From Pseudomonadota bacterium (GTDB lineage: Bacteria > Pseudomonadota > Alphaproteobacteria > Rhizobiales > Xanthobacteraceae): a stretch of DNA of 5,430 bases. Positions 1 through 5,299 of this stretch are shown here, in pieces. How positions within the stretch are numbered: position 1 is the stretch's first letter; every line of letters starts with the position of its first letter. The notes beneath the pieces were generated by a model that was not told the origin of the DNA, made no database searches, and saw nothing but the letters and a program-made list of their open reading frames with translations. The stretch is from NCBI GenBank assembly GCA_023430245.1, contig JAEZBA010000284.1, positions 1-5,430 on the forward strand, read 5' to 3'. A program made the translations under genes and the position numbers.

Positions 1-256
1 GCAATACTGGATCGATGCGCTGGCTGCTGCCTCCGTGCCTTGCGCGCCGCTGCAGTCGCTGGACGAGGTGCTGAGCCATCCGCAGACCAAGGCTGTCGAG
101 ATGCTGCAGCCGAGCGCTGACGGCAAATTCCAGCTCATGGGGCTGCCGCTGCAATTCGATGGCGCGCGGCCAGCGTTCCGCAAGAACCCGCCGGCGCTGG
201 CGGAGGACAACGATCTGCTGCTGCCCGGAAACGCCGCACGCCGCACGACTGCATAA
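1..256 (+). CDS. CaiB/BaiF family III CoA transferase, C-terminal fragment (5' end outside window)
   Basis: The reading frame is open from the first complete codon (position 2) to TAA at 254-256 and gives the last 84 residues. The segment beginning YWIDAL and continuing through VPCAPLQSLDEVLSHPQ matches the late part of CaiB/BaiF (family III) CoA transferases, where a 'G-(V/I)-P-C-(G/A)-P-(V/I)-x-(T/S)-(L/P)-x-E-(V/A)-x-x-(D/H)-P-Q' stretch is typical. It is followed by the usual 'G-x-P-(L/I)-x-F' and 'R-x-x-P-P-x-L-x-(E/D)-(D/H)' tail. These enzymes move CoA between acyl-CoA and free carboxylates in the cytoplasm. The catalytic Asp lies in the missing N-terminal part and cannot be checked. 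The acyl-CoA dehydrogenase gene starts 25 nt after the stop, so the two are probably co-transcribed and may act on the same acid. The substrate cannot be inferred. The family call is fairly secure despite the truncation. Confidence 0.8.
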   Translation, partial: QYWIDALAAASVPCAPLQSLDEVLSHPQTKAVEMLQPSADGKFQLMGLPLQFDGARPAFRKNPPALAEDNDLLLPGNAARRTTA

Positions 257-266
257 GCGGCGCAAC

Positions 267-274
267 AAGAAGGA
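267..274 (+). promoter_or_regulatory. Ribosome binding site fixing the acyl-CoA dehydrogenase start
   Basis: AAGAAGGA ends 7 nt before the ATG at 282. The same frame is open further upstream to an ATG at 159. That extension overlaps the CoA-transferase coding region and encodes Arg-rich sequence unlike any acyl-CoA dehydrogenase N-terminus, so this site supports 282 as the real start. Confidence 0.7.
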
Positions 275-281
275 CAACGCC

Positions 282-1475
282 ATGGACGCCATCAACGCCG
301 ACGCGCTCAATGTCGCGGTCCCGATCGGAGAGGATTATCCCGAAATCCGCGAGGGCGTGCGCGCCATCTGCAAGAAGTATCCCGGCGAATACTGGCGCAA
401 GCTGGAAGACTATGACGATTATGCAGAGGACTTCATTCGGGAACTGACGGAGGCGGGCTATCTCGCGGCGCAGATTCCGGAGGAGTATGGCGGCTCCGGC
501 CTGCCGCTGCGTGCGGGCTGCGCGATCCTCGAAGAGATCAACGCCAATGGCTGCCAGGCCAGCGCCGGTCATGCGCAGATGTACATGATGGGCATGCTGC
601 TGCGGCACGGCAATCAGGAGCAGAAGAACAAGTATCTCCCCGGCATCGCCGAAGGCTCGATCCGCTTCCAGGCCTTCGGTGTCACCGAGCCGACCACCGG
701 CTCCGACACGCTGCAACTGAAGACCCGTGCCGAGAAGAAAGGCGATCGCTATATCGTCAACGGCCAGAAGATCTGGACCTCGCGCGCGCACAAGTCGGAC
801 CTGATGACGCTCTTGGTGCGCACCACGCCCGTCGATCAGGTCAAGAAACGCACCGAAGGTCTGTCGGTGCTGCTGGTCGATGTGAAGGATGCACTCGGCA
901 AGGGCCTGTCGATGGAGCGCATCGACACCATGATCAACCATCAGACCAACGCCCTGTTCTTCGACAATCTCGAAGTGCCTGCGGAGAACCTGATCGGCGA
1001 AGAGGGGCAGGGCTTTCGCTATATTCTCACCGGCATGAATTCCGAGCGGCTGGTCGCCGCCTCGCAATCGTCCGGCGATTGCCGTTTCTTCATCAACAAG
1101 GCGGTGGCCTATTCCAAGGAACGCGAGGTGTTCGGCCGCCCGATCGGCCAGAACCAGGGTATCCAGTTTCCGCTGGCGCGCTGCTATGCCGAATGGAAGG
1201 CGGCCGACCTGATGATCCGTGCCGGCTGCGCGTTGGTCGAGGCCGGGCAACCCTGCGGCGAGGAGGCGAATATGGCGAAGCTGCTTGCCAGCGAGGCTGC
1301 GTGGCATGCCGCCGAGGCCTGCATGCAGACCCATGGCGGATTCGCAGCGGCGCGCGAATTCGACGTCGAACGCAAGTGGCGCGACGCCCGCATCTCCCTG
1401 ATCGCGCCGATCTCCACGAACCTGATCCTTGCCTATATCGGCCAGAACGTGCTGGGCATGCCACGCTCGTATTGA
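282..1475 (+). CDS. Acyl-CoA dehydrogenase family flavoprotein (helix-G glutamate type)
   Basis: The 397-residue protein has the normal family length. It is predicted to oxidise an acyl-CoA to the 2,3-enoyl-CoA with FAD in the cytoplasm, passing electrons to ETF. Seen in order: an alpha-helical N-domain with IPEEYGGSGLP (about 65-75); the beta-domain FAD/substrate motif FGVTEPTTGSD (132-142) and IWTS (164-167); the C-domain helix G with GMNSERL (251-257); REVFGRPIGQNQ (281-292), which contacts FAD across the dimer; QTHGGFAAAREFDVERKWRDAR (starting 349; first part of signature 2); and a C-terminus APISTNLILAY ending in LGMPRSY. The usual C-terminal catalytic Glu (in a 'YEGTS'-like motif of MCAD) is replaced by API. 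E255 aligns with the helix-G Glu used by isovaleryl-CoA and long-chain dehydrogenases, and is the likely base. The GGFAAA segment has Ala where the family pattern usually has Gly. The start at 282 is set by a good Shine-Dalgarno. Its partner is the upstream CoA transferase. The family is certain; the substrate is unknown. Confidence 0.95.
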   Translation: MDAINADALNVAVPIGEDYPEIREGVRAICKKYPGEYWRKLEDYDDYAEDFIRELTEAGYLAAQIPEEYGGSGLPLRAGCAILEEINANGCQASAGHAQMYMMGMLLRHGNQEQKNKYLPGIAEGSIRFQAFGVTEPTTGSDTLQLKTRAEKKGDRYIVNGQKIWTSRAHKSDLMTLLVRTTPVDQVKKRTEGLSVLLVDVKDALGKGLSMERIDTMINHQTNALFFDNLEVPAENLIGEEGQGFRYILTGMNSERLVAASQSSGDCRFFINKAVAYSKEREVFGRPIGQNQGIQFPLARCYAEWKAADLMIRAGCALVEAGQPCGEEANMAKLLASEAAWHAAEACMQTHGGFAAAREFDVERKWRDARISLIAPISTNLILAYIGQNVLGMPRSY

Positions 1476-1646
1476 GGCGTCGCTCAATCCGGCCATACGG
1501 GTTCGCGTTCTGAGGCGCGTCATTCAGCGGAGCTGCCCGGGGAGCAGGTTGCCAGCCGCGGTTTCTCGGCCGGGGGCCGGCTATGCAATTCGGCCGTCAG
1601 CGGCCGGCATTATGACAGGACGGCGGACTTCAGAGGCCCCCGCGAT

Positions 1647-1666
1647 AATTGCTTTTCGCAATTTTT
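1647..1666 (+). terminator. Weak intrinsic terminator candidate after the acyl-CoA dehydrogenase gene
   Basis: AATTGC (1647-1652) pairs with GCAATT (1658-1663) around a TTTTC loop, and the sequence then runs to a T tract ending at 1666. The stem is only six pairs with two G-C pairs, and part of the T run is used by the stem, so it would be weak. It lies about 170 nt after the dehydrogenase stop. It may be a chance AT-rich patch. Confidence 0.25.
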
Positions 1667-1739
1667 GGGCACCTCCGCCCCTCTATTAGCATCCCCGAAA
1701 GTGCTTAACCCGCGCGCAATCGCTGCCCACTCCGGGTGC

Positions 1740-1768
1740 TTGCCGCCCCTCCAACGCCCCGCTATCGT
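1740..1768 (+). promoter_or_regulatory. Possible sigma70-type promoter for the ABC transporter operon
   Basis: TTGCCG (1740-1745) and TATCGT (1763-1768) are separated by 17 nt and resemble relaxed alphaproteobacterial -35/-10 boxes. A transcript starting near 1775 would then pass through the hairpin at 1811-1847 before reaching the ATPase gene. Matches of this quality are common by chance, so this is a guess based on spacing and position. Confidence 0.2.
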
Positions 1769-1810
1769 GCGCCGCCTTGAGCCTGTCAAAACCCATATGA
1801 CTCCGCTCTT

Positions 1811-1847
1811 CGCTCATTTCCGCGCGAGCGGAAATCGAGCGTTTTTT
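1811..1847 (+). terminator. Strong Rho-independent terminator-type hairpin with T6 tract
   Basis: CGCTC (1811-1815) and ATTTCCGC (1816-1823) pair with GCGGAAAT (1828-1835) and GAGCG (1837-1841), giving 13 base pairs with one bulged C at 1836. The loop is GCGA, a GNRA-type tetraloop. Six T residues (1842-1847) follow directly. This is a textbook intrinsic terminator on the + strand. It either ends the CoA-transferase/dehydrogenase transcript, 336 nt past its last stop, or sits in the leader of the ABC operon as an attenuator, since the ATPase start is only 70 nt downstream. No equivalent A tract precedes the hairpin, so it is not bidirectional. Confidence 0.75.
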
Positions 1848-1851
1848 GGCT

Positions 1852-1876
1852 CTCGGCCCCGGTCTTTCGGGGCGAG
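1852..1876 (+). repeat. Second GC-rich hairpin directly after the terminator
   Basis: GCCCCG (1856-1861) pairs with CGGGGC (1868-1873) around the loop GTCTTT, and the stem is extended by CTC (1852-1854) with GAG (1874-1876) past a single bulged G. No T tract follows, so on its own it is not a terminator. Together with the preceding hairpin it forms a two-palindrome block that resembles intergenic dispersed repeats of Bradyrhizobium-type genomes. It could also be part of a folded leader before the ATPase gene. Confidence 0.5.
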
Positions 1877-1895
1877 CGGGATAGGATAACCGGCG

Positions 1896-1931
1896 ATGTC
1901 TGGCGATTGGTTGCAAGATGATCTCGATTGA
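1896..1931 (+). CDS. Possible 11-residue leader peptide overlapping the ATPase start
   Basis: ATG at 1896 opens a short frame encoding MSGDWLQDDLD and stops at TGA 1929-1931. The ATPase ATG (1918) lies inside it in another frame. The only Shine-Dalgarno-like site nearby, AGGA at 1883-1886, is 9 nt before this ATG, while the ATPase ATG itself has no clear site. This would permit translational coupling, with ribosomes ending the short frame and re-initiating just upstream on the ATPase ATG. It may also be chance; a frame this short has no statistical support by itself. Confidence 0.25.
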   Translation: MSGDWLQDDLD

Positions 1932-2688
1932 AGGCCTGTCGAAGAGCTTCGACACGCAACGCAACCGGCCACACCTCGCGATTTCCGACATCGACCTGAA
2001 GGTAGGCGACGGCGAGTTCGTCTCGATCCTCGGGCCATCCGGCTGCGGTAAATCGACCCTTCTTTACATCGTCGGCGGCTTCGTGCCGCCGTCCACCGGG
2101 GCGATCCTTGTCGATAACAAGCCGGTCGAGGGACCGGGCCCGGACCGCGGTCCGGTGTTTCAGGAATTCGCCCTGTTTCCCTGGAAGACCGTTCTGGGCA
2201 ATGTCATGTACGGACTGCTGGAGCAGGGCGAGAGCCGCAAGGCGGCAGAGGCGCGGGCGCGCGAGTTGCTGGCGATGGTCAATCTGAGCCGCTACGCCGA
2301 TTTCTACCCGAAGGAGTTGTCGGGCGGCATGAAGCAGCGGGTGGCAATCTGCCGGACGCTGGCCTACCGCCCGAAAATTTTGCTGATGGACGAGCCGTTC
2401 GGCGCCCTCGACGCCCATACCCGCGTGCGCCTGCAGAACGAATTGCTCGACATCTGGGAGCGCGACCGCAAGACCGTGATGTTCGTCACCCACAGCGTCG
2501 ACGAGGCGGTGTTCCTGTCCGACCGGGTAATCGTGATGACGCGCTCGCCCGGCCGCATCAAGGAGATCATCACCATCGATCTGCCGCGGCCGCGTCACCG
2601 CGCCGAGCTTCTGGTCAACCGAAAATATCAGGACTACGTGGTCGGCATCGAGCAGATGATGGACCACCCGGCGGACGAGGCGGCATGA
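1918..2688 (+). CDS. ABC transporter ATP-binding protein, nitrate/sulfonate/taurine (SsuB/TauB/NrtD) type
   Basis: The 256-residue protein is a complete ABC ATPase that would power import through the two permeases encoded just downstream, on the cytoplasmic face of the inner membrane. Visible motifs are Walker A GPSGCGKST (39-47), the Q-loop in VFQEFALFPW (Q82), signature LSGGMKQ (134-140), Walker B ILLMDEP (154-160), D-loop ALD (163-165) and the switch histidine H192 in VTHSVDEA. The FPW segment after the Q-loop and the C-terminal 'RSPGRIKEII' stretch are typical of the SsuB/TauB/NrtD group. That group serves sulfonates, nitrate, pyrimidines and many unassigned small organic molecules, so the substrate cannot be read from this subunit. 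In this frame a TAG at 1882-1884 closes the upstream region and only CTG or ATT codons precede the ATG, so 1918 is the best start even though its Shine-Dalgarno is poor. The stop overlaps the next start (ATGA). Confidence 0.95.
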   Translation: MISIEGLSKSFDTQRNRPHLAISDIDLKVGDGEFVSILGPSGCGKSTLLYIVGGFVPPSTGAILVDNKPVEGPGPDRGPVFQEFALFPWKTVLGNVMYGLLEQGESRKAAEARARELLAMVNLSRYADFYPKELSGGMKQRVAICRTLAYRPKILLMDEPFGALDAHTRVRLQNELLDIWERDRKTVMFVTHSVDEAVFLSDRVIVMTRSPGRIKEIITIDLPRPRHRAELLVNRKYQDYVVGIEQMMDHPADEAA

Positions 2689-3467
2689 AGAACCTCACCG
2701 CCATCCCGGGCGTGCCGCCGCTGATCGCGTGCTTCGCGCTGCTGGTGGCATGGGAGATCGGCGCGCGCCTGATTGCGCTGGATTCGCTGCCGACCGCGAT
2801 CGAGACTCTGCGCGATCTTCCCGCGATTCTCACTGACCCGCGTTCGCTCAACGATATTCTGTCCTCGATCCGCCGCATGGTCATCGGATTTGTGCTGGCC
2901 TTCCTGTTCGCGGTGCCGGTCGGGTTGATGATGGGGCGCAGCAAGAAGGTCGCGGCCTTCTTCAATCCGCTCTTCATGGTGATCTATCCGGTGCCGAAGG
3001 CGGCGCTGATGCCGATCATCATGCTGTGGCTCGGAATCGGGGAAGCGTCAAAGACACTGGTGATCTTTCTCGGCGTGTCGCTGCCGCTGATCTACCACAC
3101 CTACCAGGGCTCCAAGGCGGTCGGCGAAAAGCTGCTGTGGTCGGGCGCAGCCATGGGCATGAGTGCGCGCGAACGGCTGTTCCGGATCGTGTTGCCGGCA
3201 GCCTTGCCGGAAATCATGGTCGGCTGTCGGACGGGCCTCGTGCTGGCGCTGATCACCATGGTGACGAGCGAGATGATCGTGCGGCAGGCGGGCATTGGCA
3301 ATCTGCTGTTCAACTCGCTCGATCTGGCGCAATACCATACGGTCTATGCCACGATCGTCATCGTCGGCGTGCTCGGCTTCGTGCTCGATCTGATCTTTGA
3401 ACGCTTCCGCAATGTCGTGGTCGGCTGGGCCGATCCGGTGCATCAGATCGCGGTCGGTTCGGCATGA
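2685..3467 (+). CDS. ABC transporter permease 1, SsuC/TauC type (BPD_transp_1)
   Basis: This 260-residue polytopic inner-membrane protein forms part of the import channel. Hydrophobic segments lie near residues 10-32, 65-85, 95-117, 122-140, 180-200 and 218-238, six in total. The cytoplasmic EAA-type coupling loop that docks on the ATPase is at about 154-180 (GAAMGMSARERLFRIVLPAALPE). The YPVPKAALMP stretch at 101-110 is characteristic of the SsuC/TauC/NrtB permease family. The start codon overlaps the ATPase stop by four bases (ATGA), and GAGG (2677-2680) lies close upstream, so translation is coupled. The length is normal for the family. The next gene encodes a clear but divergent paralogue, so the two probably form a heterodimer. 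Confidence 0.93.
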   Translation: MKNLTAIPGVPPLIACFALLVAWEIGARLIALDSLPTAIETLRDLPAILTDPRSLNDILSSIRRMVIGFVLAFLFAVPVGLMMGRSKKVAAFFNPLFMVIYPVPKAALMPIIMLWLGIGEASKTLVIFLGVSLPLIYHTYQGSKAVGEKLLWSGAAMGMSARERLFRIVLPAALPEIMVGCRTGLVLALITMVTSEMIVRQAGIGNLLFNSLDLAQYHTVYATIVIVGVLGFVLDLIFERFRNVVVGWADPVHQIAVGSA

Positions 3468-4234
3468 CCGCGCGCACCCGCCTTTCCGAGCTGGTGATCG
3501 GGATGATCCCGATCCTGCTGCTGCTCGCGCTCTGGCAGTATCTGACCGTTGCCAAGATCGCTCCGCCGACGCTGTTGCCGCCGCCGGGCGCGGTGTTCGG
3601 GCGCTTCGTGAGCCTGCTCGGAGATCCGGTTTTTCTAGGCCATGCTGCGACCACGCTGTACCGGCTGTTCTGGGGCTTCGGCCTCGCCGTGATCGTCGGC
3701 GTCGGACTCGGTATCGCGGCTGCGGGCAGTCCCGTGATCGGTGCACTGTTGCGGCCGGTGATACGGGTGCTGGCGCCGGTCCCGAAGATCGCGCTGTATC
3801 CGGCCTTCATCCTCACGCTCGGCTTCGACCATTCCTCCAAGATCGCGCTGGTCTTCGCCGACGCGCTGTTCCCGATCCTGCTCGCAACCTATCAGGGTGC
3901 GATTTCGGTCGAACCGAAGCTGGTCTGGTCCGCCCGCGCGATGGGGGTGAGCCGCTTCAAGAGCCTGTTCACGGTGGTGCTGAAGGCGGCTTTGCCGTCG
4001 ATCCTGACCGGCTGCCGGATCAGCCTTGTCATTTCGTGCATCGTGGTCTTTCTGTCGGAGATGATATCGTCGACCGACGGGCTCGGGCATCTCCTGGTGC
4101 GGGCCGCGCGCAATTTCCAGACGGTGGACATGTTCGTGCCCATCATCGCAATCTCCGCGCTCGGCCTGATCCTGAATGCGGCGTTCAACGCGCTGCGTGC
4201 CTGGCTTCTGGTCGGATTTCCGGAGGAAAACTGA
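3464..4234 (+). CDS. ABC transporter permease 2, SsuC/TauC type (BPD_transp_1)
   Basis: This 256-residue membrane protein is homologous to the preceding permease. Both share the PVPK-x-AL-x-P stretch (here residues 106-113), a TYQG motif after the fourth membrane segment (142-145), a GCR motif (183-185) and an SEMI motif at the end of the fifth (198-201). Predicted membrane segments are near 10-28, 68-88, 94-118, 125-142, 183-200 and 224-244. The EAA-type loop is at about 157-183 (ARAMGVSRFKSLFTVVLKAALPS). LLPPPGAVF (37-45) is the usual periplasmic signature of this family. The start overlaps the previous stop (ATGA) with little Shine-Dalgarno of its own, which points to coupled translation. 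It most likely pairs with permease 1. No substrate-binding protein is encoded next to it. Confidence 0.93.
   Translation: MTARTRLSELVIGMIPILLLLALWQYLTVAKIAPPTLLPPPGAVFGRFVSLLGDPVFLGHAATTLYRLFWGFGLAVIVGVGLGIAAAGSPVIGALLRPVIRVLAPVPKIALYPAFILTLGFDHSSKIALVFADALFPILLATYQGAISVEPKLVWSARAMGVSRFKSLFTVVLKAALPSILTGCRISLVISCIVVFLSEMISSTDGLGHLLVRAARNFQTVDMFVPIIAISALGLILNAAFNALRAWLLVGFPEEN
4222..4226 (+). promoter_or_regulatory. Strong ribosome binding site for the dioxygenase-like gene
   Basis: GGAGG is followed 7 nt later by the ATG at 4234. The same frame is open far upstream through the permease gene to about 3397, but that stretch is a shadow of the permease. This site and the TGATG overlap with the permease stop set the true start at 4234. 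It is the clearest Shine-Dalgarno in the operon, suggesting the enzyme is made at a higher level than the membrane subunits. Confidence 0.8.
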
Positions 4235-5280
4235 TGCTGGCGGACCGGATCGAAGGCAAATGGATCGACGCCTTCTGCGAATTGTTCGAGAAGTGCAAGG
4301 TCAAGAAGGGCGACACCGCCGCGATCCTGTCCGAGACGCAGTCCCGCCAGCTCAATGTGCAGCTGGCCGAACTGGCGCTGCTTCGCCTCGGCGCGCGGCC
4401 GTTTCACATCGTGCTGCCGACGCCGCGCAACGAATATGTCGTGCCGATCCGTTCAACCGGCGCCAGCCAGGCGATCGGCAAGCTCGGGCCGGTGGTGAGC
4501 GCGCTCGGCCAGGCCGGGTTCGTGGTCGACTGCACGCTGGAAGGCCTGATGCATGCGCCGGAGACGCCGGACATCCTGAAGGCCGGCGCCCGCATCATGG
4601 TGATCTCGAACGAGCACCCTGAAGCGCTGGAGCGCATGCGCCCCGATCCGGCGCTGGAAGGGCAGGTGCGTAACGCCGCACGCATGCTGCGGGGCGCCAA
4701 GCGCATGACAGTGACGTCGGCCGCCGGCACCGATCTCGACGTCAATATGGAAGGCGCGCAGACCGTCGGCATCTGGGGCTGGACCGAGAAGCCCGGCACG
4801 CTCGCGCATTGGCCCGGCGGCATCGTGGTCTCGTTCCCGAAGGCGAATTCGGTGAACGGCACGCTGGTGCTCGACCGCGGCGATATCAACCTCACCTTCA
4901 AGCGCTACATGGCAGAGCCGATCCGGCTCGACTTCAAGGACGATTACATCACCGACATCATCGGCGAGGGCACCGACGCCGAGATGTTCCGCAAGTATCT
5001 CGCCGCCTGGGGCGACCGCGAGGCTTACGCGGTGTCGCATGTCGGCTGGGGGATGAATCCCGGCGCGCGCTACGAGGCGCTGGCGATGTACGGCCAGCGC
5101 GACACCAACGGCACCGAAATCCGCGCCGTGCCGGGCAACTTCCTGTTCTCCACCGGCGCCAATGAATTCGCCGGCCGCTACACCGCCGGGCATTTCGATC
5201 TGCCGGTGATGAAGACCACGATCACGTTGGACAATACGGTGGTGGTGCAGGACGGCGTGCTGCAGGACGTGTTTGGGTAA
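4234..5280 (+). CDS. NicX-like 2,5-dihydroxypyridine 5,6-dioxygenase family protein (M29 aminopeptidase-like fold)
   Basis: The 348-residue cytoplasmic protein (no signal peptide or membrane segment) resembles NicX, the Fe(II) enzyme that opens 2,5-dihydroxypyridine to N-formylmaleamate in aerobic nicotinate degradation and is structurally related to M29 (aminopeptidase T) peptidases. NicX is about 350 residues long, and I recall its iron ligands as H265, H318 and D320. Here H269 in SHVGWGMNPGA, and H320 and D322 in TAGHFDLP, give almost the same spacing and the same H...H-x-D pattern. In many M29-like relatives the first position is Glu ('AELGIG-x-NP'), so His there favours the dioxygenase group. 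Other conserved-looking stretches are the TSAAGTDLDV region (residues 162-171) and GNFLFSTGANE (about 300-310). The gene overlaps the permease stop by one base, so it is co-expressed with the transporter, whose cargo is presumably its substrate or a precursor. NicC, NicD, NicF and NicE are not in view, so another hydroxylated N-heterocycle is possible. An aminopeptidase is the main alternative. Confidence 0.78.
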   Translation: MLADRIEGKWIDAFCELFEKCKVKKGDTAAILSETQSRQLNVQLAELALLRLGARPFHIVLPTPRNEYVVPIRSTGASQAIGKLGPVVSALGQAGFVVDCTLEGLMHAPETPDILKAGARIMVISNEHPEALERMRPDPALEGQVRNAARMLRGAKRMTVTSAAGTDLDVNMEGAQTVGIWGWTEKPGTLAHWPGGIVVSFPKANSVNGTLVLDRGDINLTFKRYMAEPIRLDFKDDYITDIIGEGTDAEMFRKYLAAWGDREAYAVSHVGWGMNPGARYEALAMYGQRDTNGTEIRAVPGNFLFSTGANEFAGRYTAGHFDLPVMKTTITLDNTVVVQDGVLQDVFG

Positions 5281-5299
5281 CGCTAGCGCCTTCGCCCGT

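Larger units (their letters stand above)
1476..1917 (+). other. Intergenic region of 442 nt between the two gene sets
   Basis: I see no credible gene here. The short open frames lack Shine-Dalgarno sites and resemble no protein I recognise. The first part holds GC-rich palindromes, for example CGGCCG-TCAG-CGGCCG at 1591-1606, and GCCGG/CCGGC units around 1568-1607. The second half is richer in structure: a weak hairpin with T tract near 1647-1666, a strong terminator-type hairpin at 1811-1847, another hairpin at 1852-1876, and a possible leader ORF overlapping the next gene. The region very likely contains the end of the first transcription unit and the promoter of the ABC transporter operon. 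Confidence 0.7.

Noticed and set aside
159..281. In-frame N-terminal extension of the acyl-CoA dehydrogenase to an ATG at 159
   Set aside because: It overlaps the CoA-transferase coding region, encodes Arg-rich sequence and lacks the Shine-Dalgarno present before 282.
135..1523. A 462-codon open frame on the minus strand opposite the acyl-CoA dehydrogenase gene
   Set aside because: Its translation resembles no protein I recognise, and it lies opposite a gene with clear domain motifs. Long antisense frames are expected in GC-rich coding DNA.
1777..1789. FNR/FixK box
   Set aside because: The half-site spacing is five bases instead of six, so it does not fit the TTGAT-N4-ATCAA pattern.
1429..1889. 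Two short + strand frames in the intergenic region (1429-1689 and 1665-1889)
   Set aside because: Neither has a Shine-Dalgarno site nor recognisable protein character, and the second runs through the terminator hairpin.
1786..2667. A 293-codon minus-strand frame opposite the ATPase gene
   Set aside because: It is the antisense shadow of a gene with every ABC ATPase motif intact.
3397..4233. Upstream extension of the NicX-like gene through the permease region
   Set aside because: It is a shadow frame of permease 2. The strong GGAGG and the TGATG junction support 4234, and the 348-residue product then matches the usual NicX length.
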